Shown piece by piece: positions 1 to 11,260 of a stretch of DNA of 51,449 nt. The position numbers and the translations under genes were made by a program. The notes beneath the pieces are model-generated. The model searched no databases. It was given only the letters and a program-made list of their open reading frames with translations, and was not told the DNA's origin. This DNA is from Alphaproteobacteria bacterium (GTDB lineage Bacteria; Pseudomonadota; Alphaproteobacteria; JANQMY01), in NCBI GenBank assembly GCA_028279895.1, contig JANQMY010000412.1, positions 1-51,449 of the forward strand, read 5' to 3'. Position 1 is the stretch's first letter. Each line of letters starts with the position of its first letter.

Positions 1-2
1 CG

Positions 3-1094
3 CGTGGGTCATTGGCCAAGATGCTAGTTTCCAAATTCGAGCTGGACGCAAACAGCGAGCCGCAGAAGTACGGCATCGGCCTTAAGGAGCTTTGGGAGAT
101 CGATCCGGAGAAACACAAGCCCGGCCTTGTGACCCACACCATGGGCTGGCCGTTGAACAACAGCACGGGCGGCGGCTCATTCATGTATCACTTGGAAGAC
201 AATCAGGTGGCCGTAGGCTTTGTCGTTCACCTGAACTACAAAAATCCTTACATCTCACCCTTTGATGAGTTCCAGCGCTTCAAAACCCATCCGTCGATTC
301 GTCCCTACTTCGAAGGTGGGAAGCGTATCTCCTATGGTGCCAGAGCGATCACTGAGGGGGGCCTTCAGTCCGTGCCCAAACTGGTTTTCCCAGGCGGTGC
401 ATTGATTGGCTGTTCGGCCGGCTTTGTAAACCTGCCGCGTATCAAAGGAAGCCACAACGCCATGACCTCCGGCATGTTGGCGGGCGATGCGGCCGCCGAT
501 GCGCTGGGCGCGGGAAGGGCTTCCGATGAATTGACCGCCTATGAGGAAAGCTATCGCAGCTCCAGCATCTACACCGATCTGAAGCGGGTCCGAAACATGA
601 AGCCGCTTTGGAGCAAGTTCGGGACGGCGCTTGGTTTCGCGATTGGCGGTGTGGACTTGTGGATGAACAATCTTGGAATCGGCCTGCCGATTACCATGAA
701 ACATGGCAAAGCGGATCACGAAACGCTTGTGAAAGCGTCGAGCGTGAAACCGATCGACTATCCGAAGCCTGACGGAGAGGTCTCGTTCGACAAGCTTTCC
801 TCGGTCTTTCTGTCTAGTACGAATCACGAAGAGGATCAGCCCGTCCACCTGCAATTGAAGGATGAATCGGTGCCGATCCAGTACAATCTTCCTTCCTTTG
901 CGGAGCCGGCTCAGCGCTATTGCCCGGCTGGCGTCTACGAAGTGGTGACCGATGACGATGGCGGCACCCCCAGATTTGTCATCAACGCGCAAAACTGCGT
1001 CCACTGCAAAACCTGCGACATCAAAGACCCGACACAGAACATTTCGTGGACGGTGCCGGAAGGCGGGGGCGGGCCCAACTATCCGAATATGTGA
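3..1094 (+). CDS. Electron transfer flavoprotein-ubiquinone oxidoreductase, 5'-truncated by window edge
   Basis: Frame is open to the window edge; ETF-QO-like sequence with C-terminal 4Fe-4S region CPAGVYEVV...NAQNCVHCKTCDIKDPTQNI. Confidence 0.93.
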   Translation, partial: RGSLAKMLVSKFELDANSEPQKYGIGLKELWEIDPEKHKPGLVTHTMGWPLNNSTGGGSFMYHLEDNQVAVGFVVHLNYKNPYISPFDEFQRFKTHPSIRPYFEGGKRISYGARAITEGGLQSVPKLVFPGGALIGCSAGFVNLPRIKGSHNAMTSGMLAGDAAADALGAGRASDELTAYEESYRSSSIYTDLKRVRNMKPLWSKFGTALGFAIGGVDLWMNNLGIGLPITMKHGKADHETLVKASSVKPIDYPKPDGEVSFDKLSSVFLSSTNHEEDQPVHLQLKDESVPIQYNLPSFAEPAQRYCPAGVYEVVTDDDGGTPRFVINAQNCVHCKTCDIKDPTQNISWTVPEGGGGPNYPNM

Positions 1095-1167
1095 TATGAA
1101 GAAGTTCTTAAACTTGATGTGGTCGATTAGGATATAAGCCTGCGGGGGGTGGTTTCTCTGCTGGCAG

Positions 1168-2952
1168 TTGGGCGAGAAAGAACGGTGCCGAGTGGCGAGT
1201 AGTTTTCATAAAGCGGGCGTCATTTGCAGTGTCCTGCTTTTGGCGGCGTGTTCGTCGGCAGGTGATATCTCACGGCCATTTGGCGGCTTTGGCGGATCTG
1301 ACAAGGTGCGTCCCGGCCACTCATTGTTCGGCAACTATCTTGCGGCACGCCATGCGGGTGCCGTGCGTGACACGGCCAGCGCGGCGGATTACTACGCCAG
1401 CGCACTGGCGCGGGATCCTGACAATGAAGTCATTCTTGACCGAGCGTTTTTGCTGCAACTGGCCGACGGCCAAGTTGAAAAGGCGACCGATCGAGCCTGT
1501 GAGATCATTCGACGGACACCGGACAAGAAATTTCCTCATCTCATCATCGGCCTGTCCGATTTCCGCAATGGCGATTTTTCGTCGGCGCGGGCAAATCTTG
1601 AACGGTCGGCCGACGGTCCATTTAGTACGCTTGCATCCACATTGCTGATTGCCTGGGCGCATAAGGCAGAGGGCGAGACGGACCTTGCCCTCGAACTCAT
1701 TGACAATTTTAATTCCAATCCGGCGTTCGACATTTTCCGCTTTTATCACCGCGCACTGATCAATGAACAAGCCGGCCGCACGGAAGCGGCGGACCGAGAT
1801 TTTCAGGCAACGCTGGATTCTGGCGGTTCCAATTCAATTCGGGCTGTTCAGGCCTACGGTCAGTTCCTGGAACGTGCGGGACGGGGAGAAGAAGCATCTG
1901 CTCTGTATAAAGACTTTTCGCGTGCAGCGCCTAATCATCCCCTGATCAAAATTGCGCTTGATCGTATCGATCAAAATCAGATTCCCGCCCCCATGGTGCC
2001 GGATGCAAATTATGGCGCTGCCGAGGTGTTGTATGGGCTGGCGAGTGCGCTCGCGAGAGATCGCAGCATCGACCTGCCCTTCGTTTACTTGCAGCTTACC
2101 TTATATATGCGGGACGATTTTGATGTCGCGCTTCTTTTGTTGGCCGACCTCATGGAGGCGGTGGGTCGGTGGGAAGAAGCCGCCGATGTCTATGGGCGGG
2201 TGCCGTCGGACTCCGGCATTTACGCGCATTCGCAGCTTCAAATTGCGTTTAACCTGGAACGCATGGAGAAAAGTGACGAAGCGGTTCGTTTTTTGCGTCG
2301 CGTGACGGAACGGCAGCCCGGCGATATGGATGCCGTTGTTGCGCTGGGTGATTTGCTGCGGAGCAGAGAGGACTACGGAGCATCGGCTGACGCGTATGGT
2401 CAGGCAATCTTGCTGGCCGGCGAACCCGAGCGGCGTCATTGGTCGCTTTTTTATGCCCGCGGGATCGCCTATGAACGGTCGGGCCGGTGGCCGGAGGCCG
2501 AACGCGACTTTCTGTTCGCACTTGAGTTGGAGCCCGATCAGCCTTTGGTGCTGAATTATCTCGGCTATTCTTGGGTGGAACAAAGACACAATTTGGATCA
2601 GGCACTCGAAATGATCCGCCTGGCGGTGGAGCTCCGCCCCAATGACGGGTACATCGTCGATAGTCTTGGTTGGGCACACTACCAATTAGGACAATATGAA
2701 ATTGCCGTTGAGCATCTGGAACAAGCGGTGAGCCTGCGCCCGGAAGATCCGGTTATCAACGATCATTTAGGGGATGCCTATTGGAAGGTCGGCCGGGAAA
2801 TCGAAGCCAGATTTCAATGGCGCAGAGCCCTAGGCTTGAGCTCGGAGGAGGATCAAGTTCCTCTCATTGAAAAAAAGCTGGATCAGGGTATTCGAGGATC
2901 TCAGGGCTCTCACATCCAAAAAGCCGAAGCCCCGAAAACACTGACCCAATAA
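1168..2952 (+). CDS. Tetratricopeptide repeat protein, probable lipoprotein
   Basis: Hydrophobic N-terminus with lipobox LLLAAC; multiple TPR-like repeats (e.g. LGYSWVEQ..., LGWAHYQLGQYEIAVEHLEQAVSLRPEDP). Exact start uncertain (TTG). Confidence 0.85.
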   Translation: MGEKERCRVASSFHKAGVICSVLLLAACSSAGDISRPFGGFGGSDKVRPGHSLFGNYLAARHAGAVRDTASAADYYASALARDPDNEVILDRAFLLQLADGQVEKATDRACEIIRRTPDKKFPHLIIGLSDFRNGDFSSARANLERSADGPFSTLASTLLIAWAHKAEGETDLALELIDNFNSNPAFDIFRFYHRALINEQAGRTEAADRDFQATLDSGGSNSIRAVQAYGQFLERAGRGEEASALYKDFSRAAPNHPLIKIALDRIDQNQIPAPMVPDANYGAAEVLYGLASALARDRSIDLPFVYLQLTLYMRDDFDVALLLLADLMEAVGRWEEAADVYGRVPSDSGIYAHSQLQIAFNLERMEKSDEAVRFLRRVTERQPGDMDAVVALGDLLRSREDYGASADAYGQAILLAGEPERRHWSLFYARGIAYERSGRWPEAERDFLFALELEPDQPLVLNYLGYSWVEQRHNLDQALEMIRLAVELRPNDGYIVDSLGWAHYQLGQYEIAVEHLEQAVSLRPEDPVINDHLGDAYWKVGREIEARFQWRRALGLSSEEDQVPLIEKKLDQGIRGSQGSHIQKAEAPKTLTQ

Positions 2953-2968
2953 AGGTCCCGCCAGTCGG

Positions 2969-3910
2969 ATGTCAGAAGATGCGCAAGGCCAGCCCCGAAT
3001 GCTCAGCCTATTTGCGCCGGCGAAAATCAATCTCTTTCTGCATGTCACTGGCCGCCGCGCGGACGGCTACCACACGCTGCAAAGCCTAATCGTCTTTGCC
3101 GATGTCGGAGATGAGGTTCGCATTCGGCCGGCCGACCGTCTGGATCTGAGCATCGATGGGCCGCAGGCGCCCACGCTTACCGAGGATCCGGTTGAAAATC
3201 TTATTTTGAGGGCGGCCAAGGGCCTCCAACAGGCCGCTGGGGTGTCTGCGCAAGCCCGGTTTGAACTTACTAAGGATTTGCCCGTGGCATCCGGCATTGG
3301 CGGTGGGTCATCCGACGCAGCAGCCGCCTTCCGTCTGGCGGAAGCTTTGTGGCAATCCGAGTTGCTGCCGGAACAACGCGACGCTTTGTTGTTGGCGTTG
3401 GGCGCGGATGTGCCGGTTTGCTATTTCGCGAAACCGGCTGTGGCGTCCGGTATCGGTGAGATCCTTACGCCTCTTCGGTCTCTGCCGGAATTATCGATTT
3501 TGCTGGTGAATCCCCGGGTGGCGGTGCCTACCGGAGCGATCTTCAAGCGCTTGGAGAGGTTCGATGCTGGTCTAGAAGACCCGTTAGACGCTTTACCGCA
3601 AGATGGGTTTGGCGGGTTCATCGATGTCTTGTCATCATGCCGCAACAGTCTTGAGACACCGGCACGCCAAGTCGAGCCGGTGATTAGCCAGGTGCTGTCG
3701 GCTATTCAAGAACTTCCGAATTGTTCCTTGAGTCGTATGTCCGGCAGCGGAGCAACCTGCTTTGGTTTGTTTGAAACCTTGGATCAGGCGTCGCATGCTG
3801 CCCAGCAATTGCGGTTGGAACAGCCCGGCTGGTGGATCGAAAGCGGCAGCGTGCTGAGCGCGCGCCCGGCCATTTGCGGTTTGGTGACACCGGCAGGCAC
3901 AGATGAGTAG
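2969..3910 (+). CDS. ispE: 4-diphosphocytidyl-2-C-methyl-D-erythritol kinase
   Basis: GHMP kinase motifs: APAKINLFLHVTGRRADGYHTLQSL and PVASGIGGGSSDAAA. Confidence 0.95.
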   Translation: MSEDAQGQPRMLSLFAPAKINLFLHVTGRRADGYHTLQSLIVFADVGDEVRIRPADRLDLSIDGPQAPTLTEDPVENLILRAAKGLQQAAGVSAQARFELTKDLPVASGIGGGSSDAAAAFRLAEALWQSELLPEQRDALLLALGADVPVCYFAKPAVASGIGEILTPLRSLPELSILLVNPRVAVPTGAIFKRLERFDAGLEDPLDALPQDGFGGFIDVLSSCRNSLETPARQVEPVISQVLSAIQELPNCSLSRMSGSGATCFGLFETLDQASHAAQQLRLEQPGWWIESGSVLSARPAICGLVTPAGTDE

Positions 3911-4964
3911 CAGTGCCGCACTTCAGCACATGGGATTTGCGCTGATCGTTTTTTTGATTGCGGCGATTCTCACCCGGTTGACCATTAATCTTAATATCCG
4001 AGACATACCGAATGAGCGCTCAAGCCATCAAAAGGAAACGCCGAAAAGCGGGGGCATTGCCATCTCGGTGTCTTTCACGATCGGCATTGCTTTACTCTAT
4101 GGATTCGCGGATGTGGTCCGATTACCCGAAAATCAGTTTTTGGTCTTTGTGCTGATTGTATTTGGATTGCTGTTCGCTTCTCTCGCGGATGACCTTTACG
4201 ACATTAGCCCGCTGCACAAATTCGTTGCTCAATTCATCGCAGCCTTATTCTTCGCCGGGCTTGTGGCCAGCATTCAGGAAGTTTGGATCCCCTTTATTGG
4301 CGTGCTGCAGCTTGGCGCGGCGGGGATGGCGTTGACCGTCTTGTGGATTGTCTTCTTTATGAATGCCTTCAACTTCATGGATGGCATCAATGGCTTAGCA
4401 GGTGGGGGTGCGTTGATCAGTGGAACTTGCCTTGCGGTAATTTCCTTTTTTGCGATGGCGCCTTTTGTGTACCTCTCTTCGATGGTGCTGGTGGCGGCAA
4501 CGCTGGGCTTCTTCGTCTTTAACTTCCCCCGCGGGCGGATATTCATGGGGGACACCGGAAGCCAGTTTCTGGGGTTTGCATTCGCGTCCCTTGCGGTGTT
4601 GGCCTCGACCGACGGGTTTGGCGGTGTTTCCATTTACGTGGTTCCGGTCTTGTTTCTTCCGTTCATCTTCGATGTCGTTTACACGCTTGCGCGACGCGCA
4701 TGGCGCCAACGAAAGCTGAGCCAAGCGCACAATGAACACCTGTATCAATTGCTTACCCAATGCGGGTGGAGCCATGTGCAAGTGAGTTCGCTATATTTTG
4801 CTTATTTCATCGTATGCGGGATCACGGCACTTGCAATTCAGGCTGCGGATCCGTTGACGCGGGTGGTGTTGGTGGGCGCCGCGGTCATCACCATGTTGGG
4901 GCACGCAATTTTTGTGCACCACACTGTGCGTTTCCACAATCGGCTTAGTGAGACGCCGCTTTAG
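3903..4964 (+). CDS. Polyprenyl-phosphate glycosyl-1-phosphate transferase (WecA/WbpL/MraY superfamily)
   Basis: Multi-spanning membrane protein with DD motif (ASLADDLYD), NAFNFMDGINGLAGG, FMGDTGSQFLGF and HNEHLYQ. Confidence 0.9.
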   Translation: MSSSAALQHMGFALIVFLIAAILTRLTINLNIRDIPNERSSHQKETPKSGGIAISVSFTIGIALLYGFADVVRLPENQFLVFVLIVFGLLFASLADDLYDISPLHKFVAQFIAALFFAGLVASIQEVWIPFIGVLQLGAAGMALTVLWIVFFMNAFNFMDGINGLAGGGALISGTCLAVISFFAMAPFVYLSSMVLVAATLGFFVFNFPRGRIFMGDTGSQFLGFAFASLAVLASTDGFGGVSIYVVPVLFLPFIFDVVYTLARRAWRQRKLSQAHNEHLYQLLTQCGWSHVQVSSLYFAYFIVCGITALAIQAADPLTRVVLVGAAVITMLGHAIFVHHTVRFHNRLSETPL

Positions 4965-5980
4965 TAGGCCCGGCTGATGCAGAAGTCGATGATCTCGCCC
5001 AGAGTGGTATTCAATGGGCCGCTGGGTAGTTGATCCAGGGCTTCGCGGGACCGGTTGCCGAACTTTGTGGCCCGGTCGATCGTATCGGAGATCGTGTTAT
5101 ATTTTTCCATCAGGCGTGTGGCGCGATGCAGATCGCCATCTTCCTGGTGACCTTCTTCCAGCGTTCGCTGCCAAAAGGTGCGTTCGTCGTCCGTCCCACG
5201 GCGGTAAGCTAGGACAACGGGCAGGGTGATCTTGCCGTCTCGGAAATCGTCCCCAACCGTCTTGCCTAATGTCGCCTGACGCCCGGAATAGTCTAGCGCA
5301 TCATCCACAAGCTGGAAGGCGATCCCGAGGTTGCGACCGAACTGTTCCAGTGCTTCTTCTTGCGCCTTGGTGCCGCCGGCGGCGATGCCGCCAGACCGAG
5401 CTGCGGCCGCAAACAGCGCCGCTGTTTTTGCTTCAATAACGGCCATGTAGTCTTCTTCGGAGGTGGCCGTGTCTTTCGCCGTCGACAACTGCATGACCTC
5501 GCCTTCAGCGATGACGGCTGCCGCATTCGAGAGGATATCCAGCACTTCGAAAGAACCGACTTCCACCATCAAGCGGAATGAACGGCTAAACAGGAAATCG
5601 CCAACCAACACGCTGGACTTGTTGCCCCATAAAACGTTTGCGCTGGCTTTGCCGCGCCGCAATACGCTTTCATCGATCACGTCGTCGTGCAGAAGGGTCG
5701 CCGTGTGGATGAATTCAACCGCTGCGGCCAGTTTGATATGGGCGTCTCCATCCACTCCCAGCATGCGGGCCGTGGACAGCGTCAACAGCGGGCGCAGGCG
5801 CTTACCGCCTGAAGAGATCAGATGGCCTGCCAGTGTCGGAATGAGTTCGACAGGGCTTTTCATGCGGTCAAGTATGACCGCGTTGACAGCATCAAGATCA
5901 TCAGAGACCAGGTCGACCAGACGTTCGACCGAGTTTCCTAATGGGCTTGTTTCCTGGTTTAATGAGATAACAGCGCCCAA
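4961..5980 (-). CDS. ispB: Polyprenyl (octaprenyl-type) diphosphate synthase
   Basis: Two Asp-rich motifs: LLHDDVIDES and LVDDALDYSG; GGKRLRPLL. Confidence 0.9.
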   Translation of the reverse strand: MGAVISLNQETSPLGNSVERLVDLVSDDLDAVNAVILDRMKSPVELIPTLAGHLISSGGKRLRPLLTLSTARMLGVDGDAHIKLAAAVEFIHTATLLHDDVIDESVLRRGKASANVLWGNKSSVLVGDFLFSRSFRLMVEVGSFEVLDILSNAAAVIAEGEVMQLSTAKDTATSEEDYMAVIEAKTAALFAAAARSGGIAAGGTKAQEEALEQFGRNLGIAFQLVDDALDYSGRQATLGKTVGDDFRDGKITLPVVLAYRRGTDDERTFWQRTLEEGHQEDGDLHRATRLMEKYNTISDTIDRATKFGNRSREALDQLPSGPLNTTLGEIIDFCISRAY

Positions 5981-6150
5981 AATCTCACCCTCTGTATCTT
6001 TTAGCGTTTGAGGGAAACTAGGGGTGCCGGACTTTTAGGGTCAAGTGCGACCCAGTGCCGCTTTGCCTTGGTCTGCCTCATTATTTTGGAGAGTAACGCA
6101 GTTTTGAATGCGAAGCGAGGGACCAGACAACAAGGGGGAATGGGGCTGTT

Positions 6151-6366
6151 TTGAAGGAAGTGGTCAGAACGAACGATTTGGTGCTGATATCTTTCGTAGA
6201 GGCGTTGCTCGGCGATGCCGGTATCGATTCCGTCGTGTTAGACGCTCACACCAGCATGATCGAAGGCAGTGTCAACGCCATTCAGCGACGTCTGATGGTT
6301 GTCGATGAAGACTACGAACGTGCGAAAAGCTTGCTATTGGAATCCCGTATTGGCACAAGCACCTGA
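6151..6366 (+). CDS. DUF2007-type small protein
   Basis: 71 aa, MKEVVRTNDLVLISFVEALLGDAGIDSVVLDAHTS...RRLMVVDEDYERAKSLL resembles DUF2007. Confidence 0.8.
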   Translation: MKEVVRTNDLVLISFVEALLGDAGIDSVVLDAHTSMIEGSVNAIQRRLMVVDEDYERAKSLLLESRIGTST

Positions 6367-6406
6367 ATTGACCCTCTGGATTTCAACGTAGGGTGGGCCT
6401 CGGCTT

Positions 6407-7147
6407 GTGGTGGAAACGACGGACGACGATTTTTTGGGGGGACGGCTAAAAGTCTTGCAGCCGACCCACGGGTTCCGCGCCGGCGTAGATTCTGTCATGG
6501 CGGCGGCGGCCGTACCGGCCGAAGATGGAGCCCGTGTTTTGGACGTGGGTGCCGGCGCGGGCGTGATTTCCTTGGCTTTGGCCCACCGAGAGCCCAGCTG
6601 TCGCATTGTGGCTTTGGAGATCTCTGCGGACCAGTTTGAGCTGCTCGTACGTAATATCGAGCGCAACAAACATATTGAACGTGTTACGCCAATTCGGGCG
6701 GATCTGTTTGAAATTGCGAACGATCCAGAACCGAACAGCTTCGATCATGTGGTGACCAATCCGCCATTTTATCAAGATGGCGCTGTACAAACCTCGTCCA
6801 ATATGGGGAAGGCTGTTGCCCATGCGGGGCCGGAGGGATTTCTCGCCGGCTGGCTTGCCCGCAGTATTCGCATGTTGCGCCCGGGGGGCCTCTTTACGAT
6901 GGTGTATCCGGTCGCCAGCCTGACACGTGTGCTCGCCTGCCTTGATGGGCATCTTGGCGATATTGTCATCTTTCCCCTTTGGCCCCGTGCGGGGCAGCGC
7001 GCTAAGCGTTTTATTTTGCAGGGGAAAAAGGGGGCGAAAGGACCCACAGTCCTGGCGTCTGGTCTGGTGCTCCATTCCGATGCGGGGGCATTCAATGAAA
7101 CGGCAGAAGGTATTCTGCGCCACGGCAATTCCTTAACGCTGATTTGA
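6407..7147 (+). CDS. TrmN6-like class I SAM-dependent methyltransferase
   Basis: VLDVGAGAGVISLALAHR SAM motif and VVTNPPFYQ (NPPF/Y) catalytic motif. Confidence 0.85.
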   Translation: MVETTDDDFLGGRLKVLQPTHGFRAGVDSVMAAAAVPAEDGARVLDVGAGAGVISLALAHREPSCRIVALEISADQFELLVRNIERNKHIERVTPIRADLFEIANDPEPNSFDHVVTNPPFYQDGAVQTSSNMGKAVAHAGPEGFLAGWLARSIRMLRPGGLFTMVYPVASLTRVLACLDGHLGDIVIFPLWPRAGQRAKRFILQGKKGAKGPTVLASGLVLHSDAGAFNETAEGILRHGNSLTLI

Positions 7148-7218
7148 GAAACTGCATCCGGTTTTCTTTGTGAAAGGGCTCTTGAGGGGCCTTTAGGGCA
7201 GGGCTACATAATAGACGT

Positions 7219-8103
7219 ATGATGAGAACACTTCGCAGATGGGTCCCCTTCGGTTTGCTGGGGCGCAGCCCCGCGCTGGTAACGGTATTGCCGCTCCACG
7301 GCGTTATTGGGCCGGCGGCGCGATTCGGGCAGGGGCTGCATCTTTCCGGTGTTGCGGGAGCCATTGAATCGGCGTTTACCCAAAGTGGCGTCAAGGCGGT
7401 GGCGCTGGCGATCAATTCCCCAGGGGGATCGCCTGTCCAAGCAACCCTGATCCACAACCGCATTCGGCAATTTGCGGATGAGAAGAACATTCCCGTTTTT
7501 GCCTTCGCGGAAGATGTGGCCGCCTCGGGCGGCTACATGCTGGCATGCGCCGGCGACCAGATTTTTGCCGACCACAGTTCGGTTGTCGGATCAATTGGGG
7601 TTGTATCCGCCGGCTTCGGCTTCACCAAGCTCATGGAAAAGGTTGGCGTCGACCGGCGCGTTTATACGGCCGGCGATAAGAAGTCCATGCTCGATCCTTT
7701 CCAGCCTGTCGATGAAGAAGACGTCAAGCGGCTTTTGGCGCTCCAAAAGGAGGTTCATGGAGCTTTTCGTGACCTAGTAAAAAGCCGTCGGGAAGGGAAA
7801 CTCCAGGCGACAGAAAAGCGTCTGTTTTCAGGTGAGTTCTGGAGTGGCGTCCAGGCGGAGAAACTTGGGCTCATAGATGGTCTTAGCGACTTGCGGACAG
7901 AGATGCGCAAGCGCTATGGGGATGATGTGCGGTTTAAAGTGATTTCAGGTGATCGCCCATGGTGGCGGGGCCGCATGTCTGGGGTGAGGAGCGAAGCTAG
8001 TGGCGCCCCCGCGTCGCCCAGCCTTTCATTTCCCCGCGGGTGGGCGGAAGACATGTTGTCCGCCCTGGAAGCCCGTGCCATCTGGTCCCGATTCGGGCTT
8101 TGA
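7219..8103 (+). CDS. S49 family peptidase (SppA/SohB-like)
   Basis: LAINSPGGSPVQA; EDVAASGGYMLACAGDQIFADHSSVVGSIGV. Confidence 0.9.
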   Translation: MMRTLRRWVPFGLLGRSPALVTVLPLHGVIGPAARFGQGLHLSGVAGAIESAFTQSGVKAVALAINSPGGSPVQATLIHNRIRQFADEKNIPVFAFAEDVAASGGYMLACAGDQIFADHSSVVGSIGVVSAGFGFTKLMEKVGVDRRVYTAGDKKSMLDPFQPVDEEDVKRLLALQKEVHGAFRDLVKSRREGKLQATEKRLFSGEFWSGVQAEKLGLIDGLSDLRTEMRKRYGDDVRFKVISGDRPWWRGRMSGVRSEASGAPASPSLSFPRGWAEDMLSALEARAIWSRFGL

Positions 8104-8206
8104 GCGGCTTTTCGGCTTCTTGACCCGTCCCAGTCCCATCGTTAGGTTGCGCGGCGCCGAGGCCATCCCGCAACCCCACCGACGTGATCCATAGAAAGAC
8201 CGCTGA

Positions 8207-9112
8207 ATGACCGGTACGACCGATTCGCAGGGCGCCCGCTCGTTTCAGGACTTGATCCTGACGCTGCAGCACTATTGGGCCGAGCGCGGCTGCGTCATTC
8301 TTCAGCCATACGACCTCGAAATGGGAGCGGGCACATTCCATCCGGCGACCGTGTTGCGTGCGCTGGGGCCAAATCCGTGGAATGCCGCCTATGTTCAACC
8401 GTCGCGGCGTCCGACCGACGGCCGCTATGGGGAAAATCCGAACCGGCTGCAGCACTATTACCAATTCCAGGTCATTCTGAAGCCGTCCCCACCGGACCTC
8501 CAGGATCTGTATCTGGGTAGCCTGGCCGAGCTCGGCATCGACATGTCCACCCACGACATTCGCTTTGTCGAGGACGATTGGGAAAGCCCGACCTTGGGGG
8601 CTTGGGGCCTTGGCTGGGAGGTCTGGTGCGACGGCATGGAAGTTAGTCAGTTTACGTACTTCCAACAGGTCGGCGGTTTCGATTGTCATCCGGTCGCCGG
8701 CGAGCTGACCTATGGTCTCGAACGCTTGGCCATGTATGTGCAGGGCGTCGATAACGTCTACGACTTGGATTTCAATGGCAGCGGTGTGACGTATGGCGAG
8801 GTGTTCCATCAGTCGGAACGCGAGTTTTCCGCTTTCAACTTCGAACATGCGAATACGGATGTGTTGTTTCGTCAGTTCACGGATTGTGAAGACGCATGTA
8901 AGGCCTTGATCGATCGGAAACTGCCGTTGCCGGCATATGATCAATGCATCAAGGCCAGCCACCTTTTTAATCTACTGGACGCCCGCGGCGTGATTAGCGT
9001 GACTGAGCGCGCAAGCTATATCGGTCGGGTGCGGGCGCTTTCCCGCGGCTGTGCAGAGGCCTGGCTCGATTCGCCTCAAGGCGCCTATCCGCATGAAGGA
9101 GCTGGGGCATGA
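8207..9112 (+). CDS. glyQ: Glycyl-tRNA synthetase alpha subunit
   Basis: Characteristic [35 protein letters not shown] and adjacency to glyS. Confidence 0.98.
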   Translation: MTGTTDSQGARSFQDLILTLQHYWAERGCVILQPYDLEMGAGTFHPATVLRALGPNPWNAAYVQPSRRPTDGRYGENPNRLQHYYQFQVILKPSPPDLQDLYLGSLAELGIDMSTHDIRFVEDDWESPTLGAWGLGWEVWCDGMEVSQFTYFQQVGGFDCHPVAGELTYGLERLAMYVQGVDNVYDLDFNGSGVTYGEVFHQSEREFSAFNFEHANTDVLFRQFTDCEDACKALIDRKLPLPAYDQCIKASHLFNLLDARGVISVTERASYIGRVRALSRGCAEAWLDSPQGAYPHEGAGA

Positions 9113-11160
9113 GTGAACTCATTCTCGAGCTTTTTTCGGAAGAAATACCGGCTCGCATGCAAGCGCAGGCGGAACGAGATTTAGAGCGCTCTCTCGTCGC
9201 GCTTCTAAGTGAAGAAGGCATCGAGCCGGAGCAAGTTCGAACCTTCTCGACCCCCCGTCGATTGGTGCTGCACGCAACTGGCCTGCCGCTTCGGCAGGAA
9301 GACCGCACCGACGAACGAAAAGGACCCAAGGTCGGTGCGCCGGAAAAGGCCATCGACGGTTTCTTGCGCTCGGTCGGCATGACCCTCGATCAACTCGAAA
9401 CGCGGTCGGATAAAAAGGGCGAATTCTACGTCGCCAGAATAGAAACGAAGGGGCGGCCCACTTCTGAGGTGCTGGCCGAGATTGTACCCGATGTGATTCA
9501 GAATTTCCCATGGCCGAAATCGATGCGATGGGGCAGCGGGCAGCTGAGGTGGGTGCGGCCGCTTCATTCGATCCTCTGTCTGTTTGACGACAAAGTCGTT
9601 CCCTTTGATGTGGGTGAGATTTCCTCCGCCAACACGACCAAAGGCCATCGTTTCCTGGCACCAGGTGAGTTCACCGTCGAGAGTTGGGACGACTATCTCA
9701 CGAAGATCCGGGGCGCTCACGTTCAGCTCGACGCAAACGACCGCAAGCAGCAGATCTCCGCGCAGGCAAAAAAGCTGGCGGAGGCTGAAGGGTACAGCCT
9801 TGTTGAAGACAACCGGCTTCTCGACGAAGTGGCCGGATTGGTCGAGTGGCCGGTGGTTTTGATCGGGTCGATGCCGGACCGTCTTGTGCGTCCCATTGCG
9901 GACGGCGGGCTGCCGCCGGAAGTGTTGCAAACCGCCATGCGCGTGCATCAGAAGTATTTTTCGCTTAAAGATCCGCAGACGGATTTGTTGGCACCGCGTT
10001 TTGCCGTCGTATCCAATATGGAAGCGCCGGATGGTGGTAAGGCAATCGTTGCCGGCAATGAAAAAGTGCTGCAGGCGCGATTGGCTGATGCGGAATTCTT
10101 CTGGGATCAAGATCGAAAGGCGCCACTGCACAGCCGCGTCGAACCGCTGAAAAATATCGTCTTTCACGCGGATATCGGTTCGGTCTTCGACAAGGTGCAA
10201 CGCAACGGAAAATTGGCTGCGTGGTTCGGTGAACGGTTGAATTGTAATGCCGATATAGTGGGCCGGGCCAACGAGCTGGCGAAGGCCGATTTGACCACGG
10301 AAATGGTCTATGAATTTCCGGAGCTGCAGGGGCTGATGGGGCGATATTATGCGCGTCACGATGGAGAGCCGGATGCCGTTGCGGATGCGATAGAGCAGCA
10401 TTACGCACCGCTGGGGCCGACGGATGATTGTCCGACGTTGCCGGTGGCGATTTGCGTGGCTCTTGCCGACAAGATCGATACGCTGGTTCAGTTCTTTCAC
10501 ATCGGACAGCCACCCACCGGGTCGAAAGACCCTTTCGCGCTGCGCCGTGCTGCGCTCGGGGTCATCCGCATCACATTGGAAAACAAATTGCGGTACCGCT
10601 TGAGCGAGGCATTCAATGTCTTGCAATCCGACTATGGAGATCTGGTTTCCTTTTTCGCGGATCGCTTAAAGGTTCAGCAACGGGATCTGGGCGTCCGTCA
10701 TGATCTCATTGATGCGGTTTTTGCTCTGCCGGACCAGGACGATCTTGTTCTGGTTGTGCAGCGTGTGTCGGCGTTGGCCGAATTCTTGGCCAGCGGCAGC
10801 GGCGAGCAATTGCTGGCGGGCTACAAACGGGCGACCAACATATTGCGGATCGAAGAAAAGAAGGACAAGGCCACCTATGATGGGGCCCCCGATCCTGGTC
10901 TTTTCAGCCAAGCCGAAGAAAGCACCCTCAATGAAGCCATCGCGCGGGCCATCACCGAAATGGAGCAGCGGATCGGCGCAGAGGATTTCACGGGCGCTAT
11001 GGCGGCTGCGGCCGCCCTCAAAGACCCGGTGGATGCGTTCTTCAATGAGGTTCAGGTGAACACCGAGGAGGCGGATATCCGCCAAAATCGGCTGAAAATG
11101 CTCTCCCAGATTCGAAGTGCACTCGGCCGGGTTGCAGATTTTTCGAAGATTGAAGGATAA
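9109..11160 (+). CDS. glyS: Glycyl-tRNA synthetase beta subunit
   Basis: [15 protein letters not shown]; full-length beta-subunit sequence overlapping glyQ by 4 nt. Confidence 0.98.
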   Translation: MSELILELFSEEIPARMQAQAERDLERSLVALLSEEGIEPEQVRTFSTPRRLVLHATGLPLRQEDRTDERKGPKVGAPEKAIDGFLRSVGMTLDQLETRSDKKGEFYVARIETKGRPTSEVLAEIVPDVIQNFPWPKSMRWGSGQLRWVRPLHSILCLFDDKVVPFDVGEISSANTTKGHRFLAPGEFTVESWDDYLTKIRGAHVQLDANDRKQQISAQAKKLAEAEGYSLVEDNRLLDEVAGLVEWPVVLIGSMPDRLVRPIADGGLPPEVLQTAMRVHQKYFSLKDPQTDLLAPRFAVVSNMEAPDGGKAIVAGNEKVLQARLADAEFFWDQDRKAPLHSRVEPLKNIVFHADIGSVFDKVQRNGKLAAWFGERLNCNADIVGRANELAKADLTTEMVYEFPELQGLMGRYYARHDGEPDAVADAIEQHYAPLGPTDDCPTLPVAICVALADKIDTLVQFFHIGQPPTGSKDPFALRRAALGVIRITLENKLRYRLSEAFNVLQSDYGDLVSFFADRLKVQQRDLGVRHDLIDAVFALPDQDDLVLVVQRVSALAEFLASGSGEQLLAGYKRATNILRIEEKKDKATYDGAPDPGLFSQAEESTLNEAIARAITEMEQRIGAEDFTGAMAAAAALKDPVDAFFNEVQVNTEEADIRQNRLKMLSQIRSALGRVADFSKIEG

Positions 11161-11260
11161 GCCTCAGCATCGTATATGACTGCTCCTGTTTAGATCGGCC
11201 GGGCGGTCTCCAGCGCTGGGGCGGCTATTTGTGGGTGTCACGGAGAAGGACCAGACCAGT

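Noticed and set aside
7176-7200. AAAGGGCTC...GGGGCCTTT imperfect dyad before the S49 peptidase gene as a terminator
   Set aside because: Two mismatches in the stem and no T-run; not convincing.
9205-10626. 473-aa minus-strand ORF
   Set aside because: Fully antisense to glyS, low-complexity-like composition, no domain; a typical shadow ORF of a GC-rich gene.
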